From the NCBI RefSeq assembly GCF_000226115.1, contig NC_016462.1, forward strand, positions 1,488,001 to 1,552,000: 64,000 nucleotides of DNA, written 5' to 3'. The notes under the pieces are model-generated. The model was given only the letters and a program-made list of their open reading frames with translations. It was not told the origin of the DNA and ran no database searches. Numbering within the stretch: position 1 is the stretch's first letter; each line of letters begins with the position of its first letter. Both the position numbers and the translations under genes were made by a program. This DNA is from Thermothielavioides terrestris NRRL 8126 (Eukaryota; Ascomycota; Sordariomycetes; Sordariales; Chaetomiaceae). Of this stretch, positions 1-12,488 are shown in pieces.

Positions 1-348
1 AAGAAGAAGATTTTTAAACTCTTACCCGAACTGCAGCATACCTGATGCAAGGTTAATGCGATGAGAAATGGAATCTCTTCCTGTATTTTAAGGGTATTTA
101 GATCCGAATGTAGTCCGAAACGCTCTGTAATGTGCCTTCATCTCGGCATGCAGGTACCTCAAAGAGTGGGATATTTTGTACCCACCTATGTTCGCACCCC
201 TGCTTGTGACATCTCGCATTTTCCAGATCGCAACCGCTCCGTTCCCAACATCTGCTATCAGTAGAGGGCTGCGATCCAGCCCTTCTCGGCACAACCCTCG
301 CCAACGCCGCCGCCTGCAGCACGAGGATATACCGCCACCCATGACACG
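1..348. other. Upstream region of vps20
   Basis: No supportable gene here. Short open frames on both strands show no recognisable family. It presumably holds the 5' UTR and promoter of the vps20 gene that starts at 349. Confidence 0.5.
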
Positions 349-1253
349 ATGGGCAATAGCTCAAGCCGTATAACGGCGCAAGACCAGTTCGTCTTCCCCT
401 CCCACGGAGTCTGTCCGTCTCCACCCGCGCCTGGCTCTAGAAGAGGCCGAGGGCATATCTCCCCCTCCCCTGTCCCCCCAGAACCGACAAATCCCGCTGA
501 CCCTCCCTCCCCGTCACTCCACGCCAGAGCAATCCTCGACCTCAAGACCCAACGCGACAAGCTGCAGCGGTACCAGCGGCGGATCACGCACCTGACGGAC
601 CGCGAGACGGAGGCGGCGCGGCAGCTGCTGGCGCGGGGCGACCGCGCGCGCGCGCTGCTGGCGCTGCGGCGCAAGAAGTACCAGGAGTCGCTGCTGGCCA
701 AGACGGACGCGCAGCTGGCGCAGCTCGAGCAGCTGACCGCGTCGGTCGAGTTCGCGCTGATCCAGAAGGACGTGCTGTTCGGCCTGCGCCAGGGCACGCA
801 GGTGCTGCGCGAGATCCAGGCCGAGATGGGCGGCATTGAGAACGTCGAGAAGCTGATGGGCGAGACTGCCGAGGCGATCGCTTACCAGCGGGTTCGTCTT
901 TCTTTTCCTCTCTTCCCTTTCCCCCTTTTCTCCCGGGAAGTTTTGTCCCGTTCCTCCGTTCCCAGTGTCTGGTGCACGGGAGGGTCGGGTGTGTTTTTGG
1001 TGTTTTTCAATGCTGACGCGACCAACAGGAGGTTAGCGAAATCCTCGGGGGGAGGATGTCCGCCCAAGACGAGGAAGAGGTCGAGGACGAGCTGGCGGCG
1101 CTCCAGGCCGAGGTAGCAGGCACCGCCGGCCCGCAGAGTTTACCCAGTGTTCCTGATACCCAGTTGCCGGCACAAGAAGTAGCGGAGGAGGGCGCGCCCG
1201 AACCGGCGGAACGCCAGGCGCAGAGGGAGAGGCAGGCGATGCTGGCTTCATAG
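349..1253 (+). CDS. vps20: ESCRT-III subunit Vps20 (CHMP6 family)
   Basis: Snf7-family ESCRT-III protein that links ESCRT-II to Snf7 polymerisation during multivesicular-body sorting on endosomes. Exons 349-386, 528-891 and 1029-1253 give about 208 aa. The N-terminus MGNSSSRITAQDQ carries a Gly2 myristoylation-type signal, as expected for Vps20, and then runs directly into AILDLKTQRDKLQRYQRRI, the basic first helix of the Snf7 fold. Helix 2 has the paired Ala/Arg pattern (ARALLALRRKKYQE). The last exon holds the acidic C-terminal segment EDEEEVEDEL, typical of the autoinhibitory/MIM region. Intron 1 (387-527, 141 bp) is removed because it would break the first helix; it has no in-frame stop. 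The product is close to the usual Vps20 length. Confidence 0.9.
387..527 (+). other. Intron 1 of vps20, in frame and stop-free
   Basis: GTTCGT donor and CCACGCCAG acceptor. The length is 141 bp, a multiple of three, and there is no stop codon. Retention would insert 47 Pro/Ser-rich residues into the N-terminal helix. Its removal is supported by the conserved join ITAQDQ-AILDLK. Confidence 0.75.
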
Positions 1254-2042
1254 ACTGGCGTGGGAGTTGAACGGTGATGACGTTATGCATGGGCGGCGCT
1301 AGGCGGTTACAGCAATGGTTGGTTAATGATTAAGCTGCTTGGATGTACCAGGCATATTTTCCTTCATCGTGCGGTGCTGCGTAATGATACGGAGTGGCAA
1401 GAAAATAAGTCATCTGCGAGGGCAATGACAGGAAGAATCTCCTTACCAACTACTTGGGCAGTTGAATCATACATGATAGCATGCCCCTTCTAACCAATGC
1501 GCCGTGGACAACCGCCCAATGCTCAGTGACGCCTTCCATGCCGACAGATGCCAACCAACAAGCGTAAGTCAAATGCAGACCCCATCGCTTCCCAGGTATC
1601 AACAATGCTATACCGATGCAAAGCCAGAACGACCTCCTTGCTTCTCTCGAATCCCCCAATAGCGTGATCGACGATCGGCCCAGCTGATGAACCTCGGGGG
1701 TATGTATGTACCCTAAAATATGTACAAATATGTACAGAACTTGTCTGACACGGAAGAGTGCAAGGGGCTAGCCCGTGAGCACCACGTGTCATTCTGCTCG
1801 GACCAAAAATGACACGGGCTCGGTCAGTCGAGCGTAATCACATCGTCCCTCCGAGAGACGGACTGAGCAGCGTGTGGCTGGTACGGGAGACCCGGGAGGT
1901 GCACAGGCACCGTGGAAGTTGACCGGGAACGGTAAAGGGGGTCCTCCGTACCATAAGGCGGCCAACGGTCCGAGTGCGTACGGCCATCGAAGCTATCCAC
2001 ATGCGTGAGCACAGATCGGTGTTCTCGGAAAGCTGGAGCCAC
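1254..2042. other. Convergent intergenic region, vps20 to DUF2293 gene
   Basis: This is the 3'-to-3' spacer. Small frames here have no family resemblance. It must contain the 3' UTRs of both genes, but no distinct terminator or RNA gene is recognisable. Confidence 0.4.
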
Positions 2043-4887
2043 TTACTGAGGACGGGGATGGACATATTCGATGCCAACCACGCGTTCTTGCCGCTGGTAT
2101 CCTTCTCGTGGTTCCGTAGCAAAGGGCGCATTTTCGTCTACGAACGCGCGTTGCTGGACCGTCGCCACGACTCGTTCGACCGGCTGATTTTGCATGGGAG
2201 GACGCCCAATCTCGTACCGTACTACGCCGTCGTGTGGTTGCGGTGTCACGCCCGGCCGTGAGGCCGTAGACCGCAAATTGTACCTTCCCGGACTTGCAGG
2301 AGCTGGACGAGGCTCATGCTGCCTGGGGAACTTGTTGGAGACTCGAACAATCTCCACGAAGTCGCTCTGCAAAGTCTCGATACGTTGATCGATCCTGGAA
2401 TCGGCGGGCCTCATGTTGCGCTCATCCGCCCAACCGAGGCCAGCCTCAGTAGTCTGTCCGGCACGGCTGGTCCACCGGGTCGGAGAGGCACGACGGACCT
2501 CCGAAGACACGTGCGCGAAATCCGTGCGCGGTTGCCTGGGCGGCGAGGGATAGTCCTGGATAAGAATGGGGCGGGATTCCGACCTAAGGGTGGCCCCGTC
2601 ACGCCGGATCCAGATCGGCTGATTGCCCGACCTGACGATCGGCTCGCCAGCACGGGCCGCTTCATCATCCTGCCAAGTCGACAAATGCCGTGTGCTGGAT
2701 GCATCAGAAACAGCGGCCCCGACGCCACTGCTTCTAATCGTGTTGACGGGCTGCGGATGTAGCACAACGAAAGGTTCTGAGCGTTGGTCAGGGGCAGGGG
2801 CCGCCCAGCTTCTATCAGCACGTGGAGGGAGCCTGATGAAACCTTCTTCGGTGTCAACACGTGGAGGGAGCCTGATGAAGCCATCTTCGGTGTCAACACG
2901 TGGAGGGAGCCTGATGAAACCATCTTCGGCATAGGCTGGACGATGTGTCTGGGCTGCTGTGGCTTCTTGGCCAATGAAACCTCCATAAGTCGCCGAGCGC
3001 ACCGCGCCGTCGACGCCATGCGCAAGACCAGGCTCAGGCTGGCGATACGGAAGAGGCAGCCGGGTGGCGAAGCTGGAGGATTCCGGCGAGGCAGGCTCGA
3101 TAGACTGCACGGGATAATCCTTGAGATCCAAGTCACGATAGCCTACCCGCTCAACATCAGGGGCGCCGTACGGAACGGCTCGTGACCCGACTATAGGTCT
3201 GGGTCCAAACCCGGGCTGATCCTGCTGCGCTCGGGCCTGTTGCGGCGGGCGGTAGGCGGTATCGGGCACGGCCTGCTGCAGCTCATCAATCCGGCTTGCT
3301 CGCTCACGGGGCAGATCTACGGGAGGCAGGGAAGCGTCAAGGGGGCGGTGCTCATTGTAGCGCAGCTCGACTGCGCTGCACACCACCCCGTCGGCGCCAC
3401 GGACCTCCCGCATCAGCGGCTGCGGTTCATGGCAGGCCGAGCTACCCATAGCGCCAAGGCCAGCGGATTGCACTGGTGCTGGTGCTGCGTTAGTCTCAAG
3501 CCGTTGCCGCTCCACGGCTTGATGCCAAGCCTGGTCGCGAGCCGCCTGATAGCGGTGGAAGCCCCGTTGCGCCCACTTGGCTTCCCTCCGCGCTTTGGCA
3601 GAGATCTTCTTGACCTTTTGGGGTGCATGGGCTGCTCGGGGGAGCGTTTGACCCCGAGAATTGTTCCTAGTCGGTGCGGCTAAGGGCGCATCAATGGGAG
3701 ACACCATCGCCCTGTTTGTCCCGACCGCTCTCCCGGCCTGCTCCCGCGGGCTCTCCTCTGCCGACGAAGTAACGGAGGACTCATCCTCCTCTTCGTCCTC
3801 GTCGGACTCGTCGCTTTCAGAGTCTGAAATGACGACGACCTCGCAGAGGATCTCGTCAAGCTGGTCCCGGCCCGTCTCCTCGTCTCCTCGCCACTTGACG
3901 AGGATGTCGAGACAAAGGGATTCAACAGCCTTCCTCGCATTGACATAGGTCGTTTCCCGGAGTAGCTGATCATATCTGGTGTGGTTGTGGCGGATGTGAG
4001 CAAGCACTGCCAGCTGTACACGGCGCGACAGCGTGAGATCCGGTGCGAGACCAACTGGCGGGTCCCCCTTGCCGTCCAGCCTCGACTGTAGCCACGGGAT
4101 GAGTTTTGCGTTACTCGGGCGCATCTCGAGGGGATCCCCCCGAGTGCCAGGATAAGTTGGGGGTGAACCTACCTTGTTGAAGGCGTGCTCAATGATCATT
4201 TGCCGATCAGTGTTTGGAATGCGAGGAAACAAATCCCTTATGGCCGCATCTGCCTGTTTGTTAATGTCCTCCTGCTTCTCTGGAATAGGCTCGGGCAGGC
4301 CAGATGCTACGCCGGCGGCGCCAGGCTCCGGATCCCCTAGGGATGCGCGTGCTTGCTCCACGATGCCCTGGCGGATGTGGTGGCCAACGCGATTCAGATG
4401 ACGGGTGAGTCTGTTCGAGAACCCAGGGGCCGGTGACTAGGAAGAAAAGTCAGAGCCGGAGGCATTGAAAGCTCGCATTGCCGACAGACCGTGACAATAA
4501 ATATCATAGCATCCTGCTCTCGAGACAGCTCTTTGCAAGCCGTCGTCAACGCTGGGTTCCCAATGGGAACAAACTCGAACCCTGGCGGCGGCTCCCGCTG
4601 GTCGGTGAACTGCATCAGTCAGTGTCTGGGCTCACTCAAAACGGTCCTTGGACCGGCACAAATCCCATTACCTCGAACTCGAGCTTCTTTTTCTTGTCCT
4701 TGTTCTCGATGAATTCGAACCACGACTTGTGCTTGGAGCTAATGCGCGGTTTCTCAGGGCGGGCGACCAGGCCCGGCGGTAAGGGGGCGGACCAATCCAG
4801 CAAGTTGCCCCTGCGGTCTCTCTTATGCCGTTCCTTGGCATGATTACCGCTGCCCACGCCCGGGGCAGTCCTCTGTTCTCTTCCCAT
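2043..4887 (-). CDS. DUF2293 domain protein with disordered C-terminal tail
   Basis: Three exons: 4887-4672, 4609-4490 and 4436-2043, giving about 909 aa. Exon 1 is basic and ends in ENKDKKKKLEFE. Exon 2 holds the conserved block REPPPGFEFVPIGNPALTT and CKELSREQDAMIFIVT. Exon 3 starts with a helix (RHLNRVGHHIRQGIVEQAR) and continues with the DUF2293 core, including DLFPRIPNTDR, AHIRHNHTRYDQLL and LCLDILVKWRGDEE. The domain occupies roughly residues 60-280. The function of DUF2293 is unknown to me. The remaining ~620 residues are low-complexity: an acidic run (SDESDEDEEEDES), Arg/Pro/Ser-rich sequence, and three copies of a 13-residue repeat (GFIRLPPRVDTED) near residues 614-653. The second intron (4489-4437, 53 bp) has a GTCTGT donor, a CTGAC branch site and a TAG acceptor. 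More introns could exist in the poorly conserved tail. Confidence 0.8.
2817..2935. repeat. Three tandem copies of a 39-bp coding repeat
   Basis: The unit begins CACGTGGAGGGAGCCTGATG and recurs three times head to tail with only a few substitutions. 39 bp equals 13 codons, so copy-number change keeps the DUF2293 protein in frame. The copies encode GFIRLPPRVDTED-like units on the minus strand. Confidence 0.9.
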
Positions 4888-6022
4888 TCTGACTGGTACT
4901 TGTCAGTTGACCACGGTGAGACATGGACGCACAAGGACTCAAGGCGTCAGGGTCGGGGTCAGTCAGGAAGGCGGCCTTGGCCGGGGTCAGTTCCCGACGA
5001 ACACGGCGTAACCCGACAACGTTGGGCACGCGACGATGCCTTCTGCGACGACGCCCTCTGCGGCGATGCCCTCCGCCTGAGACGCAGACAAGGGCGGCCC
5101 TCTGAGGAATCAAGCTGCAAAACCCAGAATAAAGATTACGCGCAGCGACAGAGATCACTGAAAGGAGAATGAAACGGAAAAAAACACCAGCGATGGTCCG
5201 CTGTCGGCAACCTGCAAGAAAAGAGGCTGCGAGAACGTAGGAAACACGCCCAGTTGCCCGATTTTCCGCGGTCGCCGGCACACGCAGGTAGCGGTGAACC
5301 TGAGATTTTTTTAGCGGCACTGCGGGAGCAGGGTCGGGGCGTTCCTCGTTTTTTCTTCTGCGGGGGAATTCGCCAGAAACTGTGTTTTGCACTCTGGCCG
5401 GGCGCAATCAACCAAGGTCAGATGCGCATCCCACGGTGTGGTGCTGTCGGGCCTGGATGTGGAGGAAGTCATTCGTTCTCGGCGAGGCCCAACCCCAAGG
5501 CTCAACCCGAAAGGGAACGCCTTCTGGCCCCAGTCTGGCCTGAGGCAGCAACGGGGCTGGCCGCCTCTGAACTGCACTGTATGCACAAAATACACTACAT
5601 TCGGAGCATTCAGTTAACGTTTGAACGTTATGGTAACATTACATTATTCGGATTCGGTACGGAATATACAAACAACATACCTTACTTACCCTGACCGCAG
5701 CACGAGTCAACAGATCAACGAGTTGCACTGTACAACCTGGAATGACTGGAGTCCGTTCGATGCCCGGTATCCGTGCCAGTTAGGTGTGCTTGTCAAGTGC
5801 CAGTCGCCGGCAAACCTGGAAGCTCCTCAGCGGCCAGGTACGGCTTCGATCTTACAACTTGGAAGGCAGCCAACAGTGGGGTGCACAGGACGTGCCTGCG
5901 TCTCTTCTGGGTCGCCTGAATAGGAGCCGAGGTACCTTACCTCAGCTTGCCTACGATCTGAATCCCCAAGGTCACTGTCGGGTTGTGGATGCATGAATTA
6001 GACTCCCGCTCTCACATGAAAA
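4888..6022. other. Divergent promoter region, DUF2293 gene and dhx35
   Basis: 1.1 kb between two divergent starts. No supportable gene. A TACGGAATA motif at about 5659 belongs to the dispersed ACGGA(A/G)T family discussed in the findings. Confidence 0.4.
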
Positions 6023-8098
6023 ATGTCTGACTTCGACCTCGGGGCGACGTTCATCCCGGCTCTGCACAAACCCGCTGCGCTGCTGCCAGTTGCCAAGCAT
6101 CGCGCGTCTCTTCTCTACCTCATCGAGACATATCCGGTCACCATCGTGGTGGGCCAGACCGGCTCCGGCAAGAGTACGCAGATCCCCCAGTTCCTCGAGC
6201 AGGCTGGTTGGTGTGCTGATGGCAAGGTCATCGCCGTCACTCAGGTGCGTCTCTGATCTCCGAAATGGGTAGCGAAGTCTCGATGTCAAGCGTTAACGCC
6301 AGCTGCTCCCCTCTAGCCTCGCCGTGTTGCCGCCACGACGGTAGCCATCAGAGTTGCTGAGGAGTTTGGGTGCGAGGTCGGCAAGGAGGTCGGCTATTCG
6401 ATCCGCTTTGAGGATGTCACCTCGGAGAGCACCCGCATCAAATTCCTCACTGATGGCCTGCTCATCCGTGAGGCCCTCGTGGACCCCCTGCTCTCGCGCT
6501 ATTCTGTAATCATGGTCGACGAGGCCCATGAGCGGTCCATTAGCTCCGACATCCTGCTTGGCTTGCTCAAGAAGATTCGCAAGAAGAGGCCAGACCTGAG
6601 AATCATTATCAGTAGCGCAACGCTTCAAGCTGAAGACTTCCGCGCCTTCTTCTCGAGGTCCCAGGAAGTGACTGGGACAGAGACCAACCAGAGCGGGGAC
6701 GTGGTGTCCATCATCAGCCTGGAGGGCAGGACGTATCCGATAGACATCCTCTACCTCGAGTCGCCGGCCGAGGATTATCTCGAGAAGGCGATCTCCACCG
6801 TCATGGATATCCACACCAACGAGCCCAAGGGCGATATTCTAGTCTTTCTGACCGGGCGGGAGGAGATTGATCAAGCTGTCCAGGCCATTTCCGAACGTTC
6901 TTCCCAGCTTCCTCCGGGGTCGCAGTCCATCCTCCCGCTTCCATTGTACGCCGGCCTACCGGCCGACCAGCAGATGTACGTGTTTGAGGAAGCGCCCGAG
7001 AACCACAGGAAAGTCATCTTCTCCACAAACATTGCCGAGGCGTCGGTGACAATAGACGGCATTGTCTATGTGGTCGACTCTGGCTTTGTCAAGCTCCGGG
7101 CGTACAACCCGAAAACCGGGATCGAAACCCTAACGGCTACGCCAGTCTCCAAAGCATCTGCCGCGCAGCGTGCTGGCCGCGCTGGCCGCACAAAACCCGG
7201 CAAGTGCTTCCGGCTCTACACCGAAGAGGCTTACCAATCCCTCCCTGACGCCAATGCTCCCGAAATACAGCGCTCGAATCTTGCCCCTTTTGTTCTCCAG
7301 CTCAAAGCCCTCGGCATAGACAACGTCCTGAGGTTCGACTTCCTCAGCCCCCCTCCGGCGGAGCTGATGACCAGGGCCCTGGAACTGCTCTATTCCCTCG
7401 GGGCGCTGGACGAGTATGCCAAACTCACGAAGCCCCTGGGGCTGAGGATGGCCGAGCTGGCAGTAGAGCCGATGATGGCGAAAACGCTTCTTTCGGCTCC
7501 GTCCTTTGGTTGTCTTAGCGAAATGTTGACGATAGCAGCCATGACCAGCCTGGGCGGCAACATCTGGATTCAGCACGAAGGCGAGAAGAAAAAGACAGAG
7601 AGCGCGAAGAGAAGGTTCGCCGCCGAGGAAGGCGACCATATCACTCTCCTGAACGCCTACCAAGCCTTCGTGACCAAGGGCCGCAAGGAGTCCCGATTCT
7701 GCCACGACAACCTCCTCAACTTCAAGGCGTTGGCACGGGCGGTCAGCATCCGGGCCCAGCTGAAGCGGTACCTCGAGCGCTTCGGCATCCCGGTCGACGA
7801 GTCCCTGGCGGCGCAGTCAACCTCGACGGCGAATAAGGCAGAGCAGATCCAGCGGTGTCTGACCGCGGGCTACTTCGCACACGCCGCGAGGATGCAGCCC
7901 GACGGCACGTTCCGGAACGTCTCCGGGACGACGGTGCTCCACGCCCATCCGAGCTCCGTCATGTTCAACCGCAAGGCGGACTGGGTCATCTTCCACGAGG
8001 TGATGGAGACGGGGGACAAGACGTTCATCAGGGACATCACGCGGATCAAGAAGGATTGGTTGTTGGAGTATGCCCCGGAATTCTACAAGGTCGGCTGA
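6023..8098 (+). CDS. dhx35: DEAH-box RNA helicase, DHX35 type
   Basis: Superfamily 2 ATP-dependent RNA helicase. The DHX35 orthologue is a spliceosome-associated DEAH helicase in humans. Exons 6023-6244 and 6317-8098 give 667 aa. The intron (GTGCGT...CTCTAG) lies between VTQ and PRRVAATTVA. Visible motifs: GQTGSGKST (I, ~44-53), PRRVAA (Ia, ~75), DEAH (II, ~142-145), SAT (III, ~174), QRAGRAGR (VI, ~358-365). The family-specific C-terminal block YTEEAYQSLPDANAPEIQRS then NLAPFVLQLKALGIDNVLRF is followed by the winged-helix/ratchet (HA2) and OB-fold segments, ending near WLLEYAPEFYKVG. The length (human ~703 aa) and the short N-terminal extension fit DHX35 better than Prp2, Prp16, Prp22 or Prp43, which have longer or different N-termini. 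Start chosen at MSDFDLG because it is the first ATG of the conserved frame. Confidence 0.9.
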
Positions 8099-9982
8099 TC
8101 ATGGCGAAAGAGAGGCCCGGAGTGTGTCTTCTGTTTACAATCGGGCTGGGGGGTGAAACAAAATGCGGAGGCTGCCTCTTGGGTTCGGGAAGCTTGTTGC
8201 CGCCCGGAATGCGAGCGTCAAAATCACTTTGAAGTTACCAGGAAGCTGTCACTCTGTACAAATGCTGCAGGCTCAGCGGCCTTGCCCCTGTCTGTCGGAC
8301 GATGGAGTTCACAGCTGGCTCGATTTAAGACCGTCAGGTCGCACCCGCACTGCAGACACGTGGGGATGAATACTCTGCACGGGAGCACAATATGGTCAAC
8401 CTAGGCACAGTCCCGTAATCCGATGTTCCGTGAGGCTCAAGATAAAGTTCTGCCCATAGGATTACCTTTGGCAGAGTGCTGTGTTCATTAACGGCGTTTC
8501 AATCGCCTATCACACCCGCATTTGTTGCGGTCTACGCAGGACATGGCAAACCACTCACGGCTGGCCGCTGTTTCAAAATTCCACTAGTTAAAACGCCGGG
8601 AGAGAAAACAAAACGGAGACTAAATGGAAAACATCAGACGAACGAGCCGATTGTTTGCACACATCGTCTCTCGGTGTCGTCGTCTGCAACTGGAAGTTCA
8701 ACCGAGTCATGCCCCCTGCCATCCGTGAGAGTGACACATGGTTACTGGCTCATCTCGCCAAATGTATTCCGTACTTGGCCCCCTGATTTTATGAGGCCCG
8801 GTACTCGAAGGCGAGTTGTCATGCATCTTCCGCTTCTTTCCTGACTGTCTTTATCTCCTGCTCTGCCTTCTCCCTCCAGACGCTCCAGCAGGCGAGATTA
8901 GCGCCATCTGGACCAGTGTCTCGAGTCCCTGTTCCCTGGCGGTGTCTGGCCCTGGATGCTGAGCGCTGCTTGGCAGGGGCAGCAGCCTTAGTGGCTGACC
9001 GGTGCAACGGTTGGAATTCCGAGTGCGCGAATGGCTTGCAAGAAAAATTGGGCCGCAGCGCTGTGATTGGATGGCCATAGCTTCAACACCTTCCTGGACC
9101 CTGGCCGGGCTCCACCCAATGGTTAGCGCGGCTGCCCCTTTTGATTAAGACGAAATTAGCAATTTCTATTCGACCACCGGTGCCCCCAGAGTCAACGAGG
9201 CAAGAGCCTCCCTGGCGAGGCTCCTGGTGCCTGGCAATCCCTTTCTCCTTCCAGCGGAGATTTGGCGACGGTCAAGCGAGCGAGGCAAGGGGCTAACGCT
9301 ATTTGCCTCAGGGCCGAGCCGAGCGGGCGGAACTTGACCGCTTGCTTCCGTCCTCCGTTCTCTCTGCGCCATGGCAAAACCTAATCCCTAATCACTACAC
9401 TACGCTCTTTCACATTGGCACCCCTTCCGCTCTTTCACACCCGAGTCTCGGCATCACCACGAGGCCAGACGGCTACCAACTTCGCAGCGTCGTGAGACGT
9501 GTGAATCCTCACTCCTTCACTCCCCGTCTTGCCTGCCGCCCAGCAGGCGTCCATTCCTTTCAATTGTCACGACAAGCGACGACGACGACGGCCTGCCTCG
9601 TCACAACATTCTTTTAGCTCGCGACTTCGGGTTCCCGGTGGCCAGATCTCGAAACATTCGTTCTTTTCCACCGCAACTGGTTGTGTGATTTTCCAAGTGG
9701 ATTGACCCGTCGCGCTATCCTGGGGATTTAGCTTGTCGAGGCTACTACTCGGTCCTTGGCAACACTTTCGCGGCCCATCTAGGATCGGAGGCATCCCAGT
9801 ATTTCTTGCGTCACGATTGCTATGACGGCGTTCGGCACTCGCTGAAGTCTGCATCTTTTACCATTCGTTCCTCCATTCACGCCAAACGAAGCATACTCTG
9901 ACTGGACCCCGACTTCTCCTGTGCTTGATCCGCCATCTTACCGCGAGGACGCGTGTTGTGGAGGAAACAAGAGGCGCCAAGG
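8099..9982. other. Intergenic region with pyrimidine-rich leader
   Basis: Nearly 1.9 kb without a recognisable gene. The left part should hold the dhx35 3' UTR. The right part (about 9380-9980) is CT-rich, typical of the core promoter and long 5' leader of highly expressed fungal genes, and leads to the SKG6-like gene. Small frames are not conserved. Confidence 0.4.
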
Positions 9983-12488
9983 ATGGAGAATGGATTCGTC
10001 AAGGGCGTCTACGCCATGGGCCCGAGGGTGCCACCTGTCAGGCCGCGCAACGCCGCAAGAACGATGACCTCGACGTTGGGATTCAAGGTTCCCTCTCCAG
10101 TTCTCGCCGCCCGGGGCGAGACGACAACCGCGTGCACTAACCCTCAGCTGTGCGAAAAGCCTGTGGGATCCTCCATGACCCTGCCTATCGTTCTGGGAGT
10201 CTGGTAAGTGCGCCACTCGCTTTCTCCGGTACGTCACGCTGACTTGGCCCACAGCATCCCCGTGGTTGTGGCCATTGGTATCCTCGTTTTCCTCCACCGA
10301 AGAAATGTCAAGAAGCAGCGGAGGGAAGACCTCAATGATCCCCACAAGTCACTGGATTTTGGCCTGGAAATAGGTGGCGGTGGCAAGGGATCGCGCGGGA
10401 GTCTTATCAGCAAGGAAAAGGATGGCCACTCGCGCTTCAAGCGGCAGCAGATGTCGATGGACATGAACCTGTCCAGCCCGTACCTTCTGCCTCCAGAAGC
10501 TCACAATTCCCGCGAGTCCCTCCACTCCCTGGCTAAAACGCTGAAGCAAGCCGAAGACCCCTACCGCCCAGTTGCGCAATACGCTGCCAGCGACGTTGGT
10601 TCGATTCGCTCACTCCCACGGGGCCACGACGGCGCCTCTCTGTACACTCGGCGGTCTAGCAGCCGCATGGAGACGGCCCCGCCTCTCGCCTCTCCCGGGC
10701 CGCATGGACCTCCTCCGAGAGCAGACTCTGTTCCGAAACCGCCTCTACTGCCGCCCGAGCCAAGTCACATGAAACCGGAGAAGCCGCTGGCGGAGGAAAT
10801 CGCGGACGGTATGGCGAAGGAGCATCTGCCCAGCATCGCCACAGCCTCCTCGGTTTCTCAAGAACACCACGAGGAGGCCATCGGGGTTGCCATCCCGGAG
10901 CCACCCACTGTGGCGCGGAAGTCGGTCGCAAAGACAACGCCGTCGCCGTCGCAGTCGAGCCCAGCCGATTCCGGGATAGCCGTCGAATACGGGGATCTTG
11001 GCAACCCCTTTGAGGAAAAACACGCCCAAGAACCGGGAACCCCCACCGAACCTACCAGCATGGGCCTCGGGCTTTCTGTGGCCACTGAGCCTGCGCAAGA
11101 CTCGTTCCGCGCCTCTGCCTCATCTTCCCATAGCCAACCTGCGAGCTCGGCACCGCACAACGGTCCCCATGTTTCAATGACGGCCCCGATCATTGAGGAG
11201 CCCATTGAATACTACGACTACGACTATGCGGATATGCCAGATATGCCGCAGGAACGTCGCTCGCCTTCGCCGTTGAACCACGGAAGCCAGCTCGGCGCGG
11301 AGGAGCCGCGGGGCCGGAATATGCAGCGGACCTCGCAGCTGTTTGAGGAGCAAAACGCGGCCGACCAGAGTGGCTTGCGTGTTCCGCAACGAGAAGGCCG
11401 CCGTGTCTCGGTTGGCTTCCGTCCTCTGCCGCCTGACGAGATCATGGAGTCCGAGGACCCCGAGTACAGGGCCAACCGTATTCGGTCCTTCTACAAAGAG
11501 TACTTCGACGAGACCAAGCCTGAAGATAGACCGCCCGTCCCCCCAATGCCTTCGATGTCACAGCAGCAGCATCATCAGCACCACCAAAGTAACACCAGTT
11601 ACTACGAGGATTACGATGCGAATTACGCCCAGGATGCCCCGTATTTCGATCCCTCCAGCAACTCGTTTGTCATGCCCTACGCGCAGCCCGTGTCTCGCCG
11701 CGCCATGACGCCGCCACCCTCTGGCCAGAGGTTCCCAGGTCCGAGAGGCCCGCCGCGTGCGTTCCACGGATCGCAATCGAGCATGAGGTTCCCGCCGAAC
11801 ATGCGCGGCCCTCCCCGGCCGGGCTCTTCCGTATCAAACCAACTGGGCGGTCCCTCACGCCCCGGATCCTCGGCATCAGGCCCCTACGGCCGCCCGCGCG
11901 CTGGTTCCGCAATGTCCGGTAGCCGTGCTGGTAGCCGACCTGGGGGACCCCGGAAGCCCATGCCTCCGCCTATGGATCTCAACACGCTCCCTACCCCCTC
12001 CAAGCTCAAGGACGATAGCTTTGCCATCTTGAACGCCATCGATTTCGCGCCACCTGACACGTTCGCAGAGCGCGCCCGCGGCCGCTCTCAAAGTCCTATT
12101 GGGGAGCGCCGTCCTTACAGGATGAACGTACCTGCGCACTCGCCACTGGCCAACGCCTACGAAGAGCTCCCTACGCTGCCCAGCCCGTAAGTTGACGACA
12201 CATTGTTGGTTTAGAGACCGAGCCCTGCTAACGCGTCCAAACAGGCATCTCCTCCGCAAGTCGGGCACGTTTACGGCCCTCGACTTTGCGCCGCCCCGCA
12301 AGTTCGTTGACCCGGACAACCGCAGCGAGACAGGCTCGATCCGGAGTAACCGTAGCGGCCTCTCGGCAGCGCATGCCATGGCCATCCGCAGCGGTGCTGG
12401 GCGTGTGAGCCGGCTGCCCGGCGATCAGGTCTTCACCCAGGCGGCCATGGCCAAGACGCTCAAACCACAATGGGGCATGCGTGATTGA
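9983..12488 (+). CDS. SKG6-like single-pass membrane protein
   Basis: Exons 9983-10203, 10255-12186 and 12245-12488 give about 798 aa. The first intron interrupts the single transmembrane helix (MTLPIVLGV-C-IPVVVAIGILVFL, residues ~66-91). The helix is followed at once by a basic stop-transfer run (HRRNVKKQRRED) and the motif DPHKSLDFGLE, a combination I associate with fungal SKG6/AXL2-like transmembrane proteins. There is no clear signal peptide. The short N-terminal part would be luminal or extracellular and the long C-terminal part cytosolic. The cytosolic tail is Pro/Ser/Arg-rich and mostly disordered, with a Tyr/Asp cluster (EYYDYDYADMPDMP), a His/Gln run, RPGSS repeats and a conserved C-terminal motif used twice: AIDFAPP and ALDFAPP. 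These suggest a cell-cortex or polarity scaffold, but that role is inference. Confidence 0.75.
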
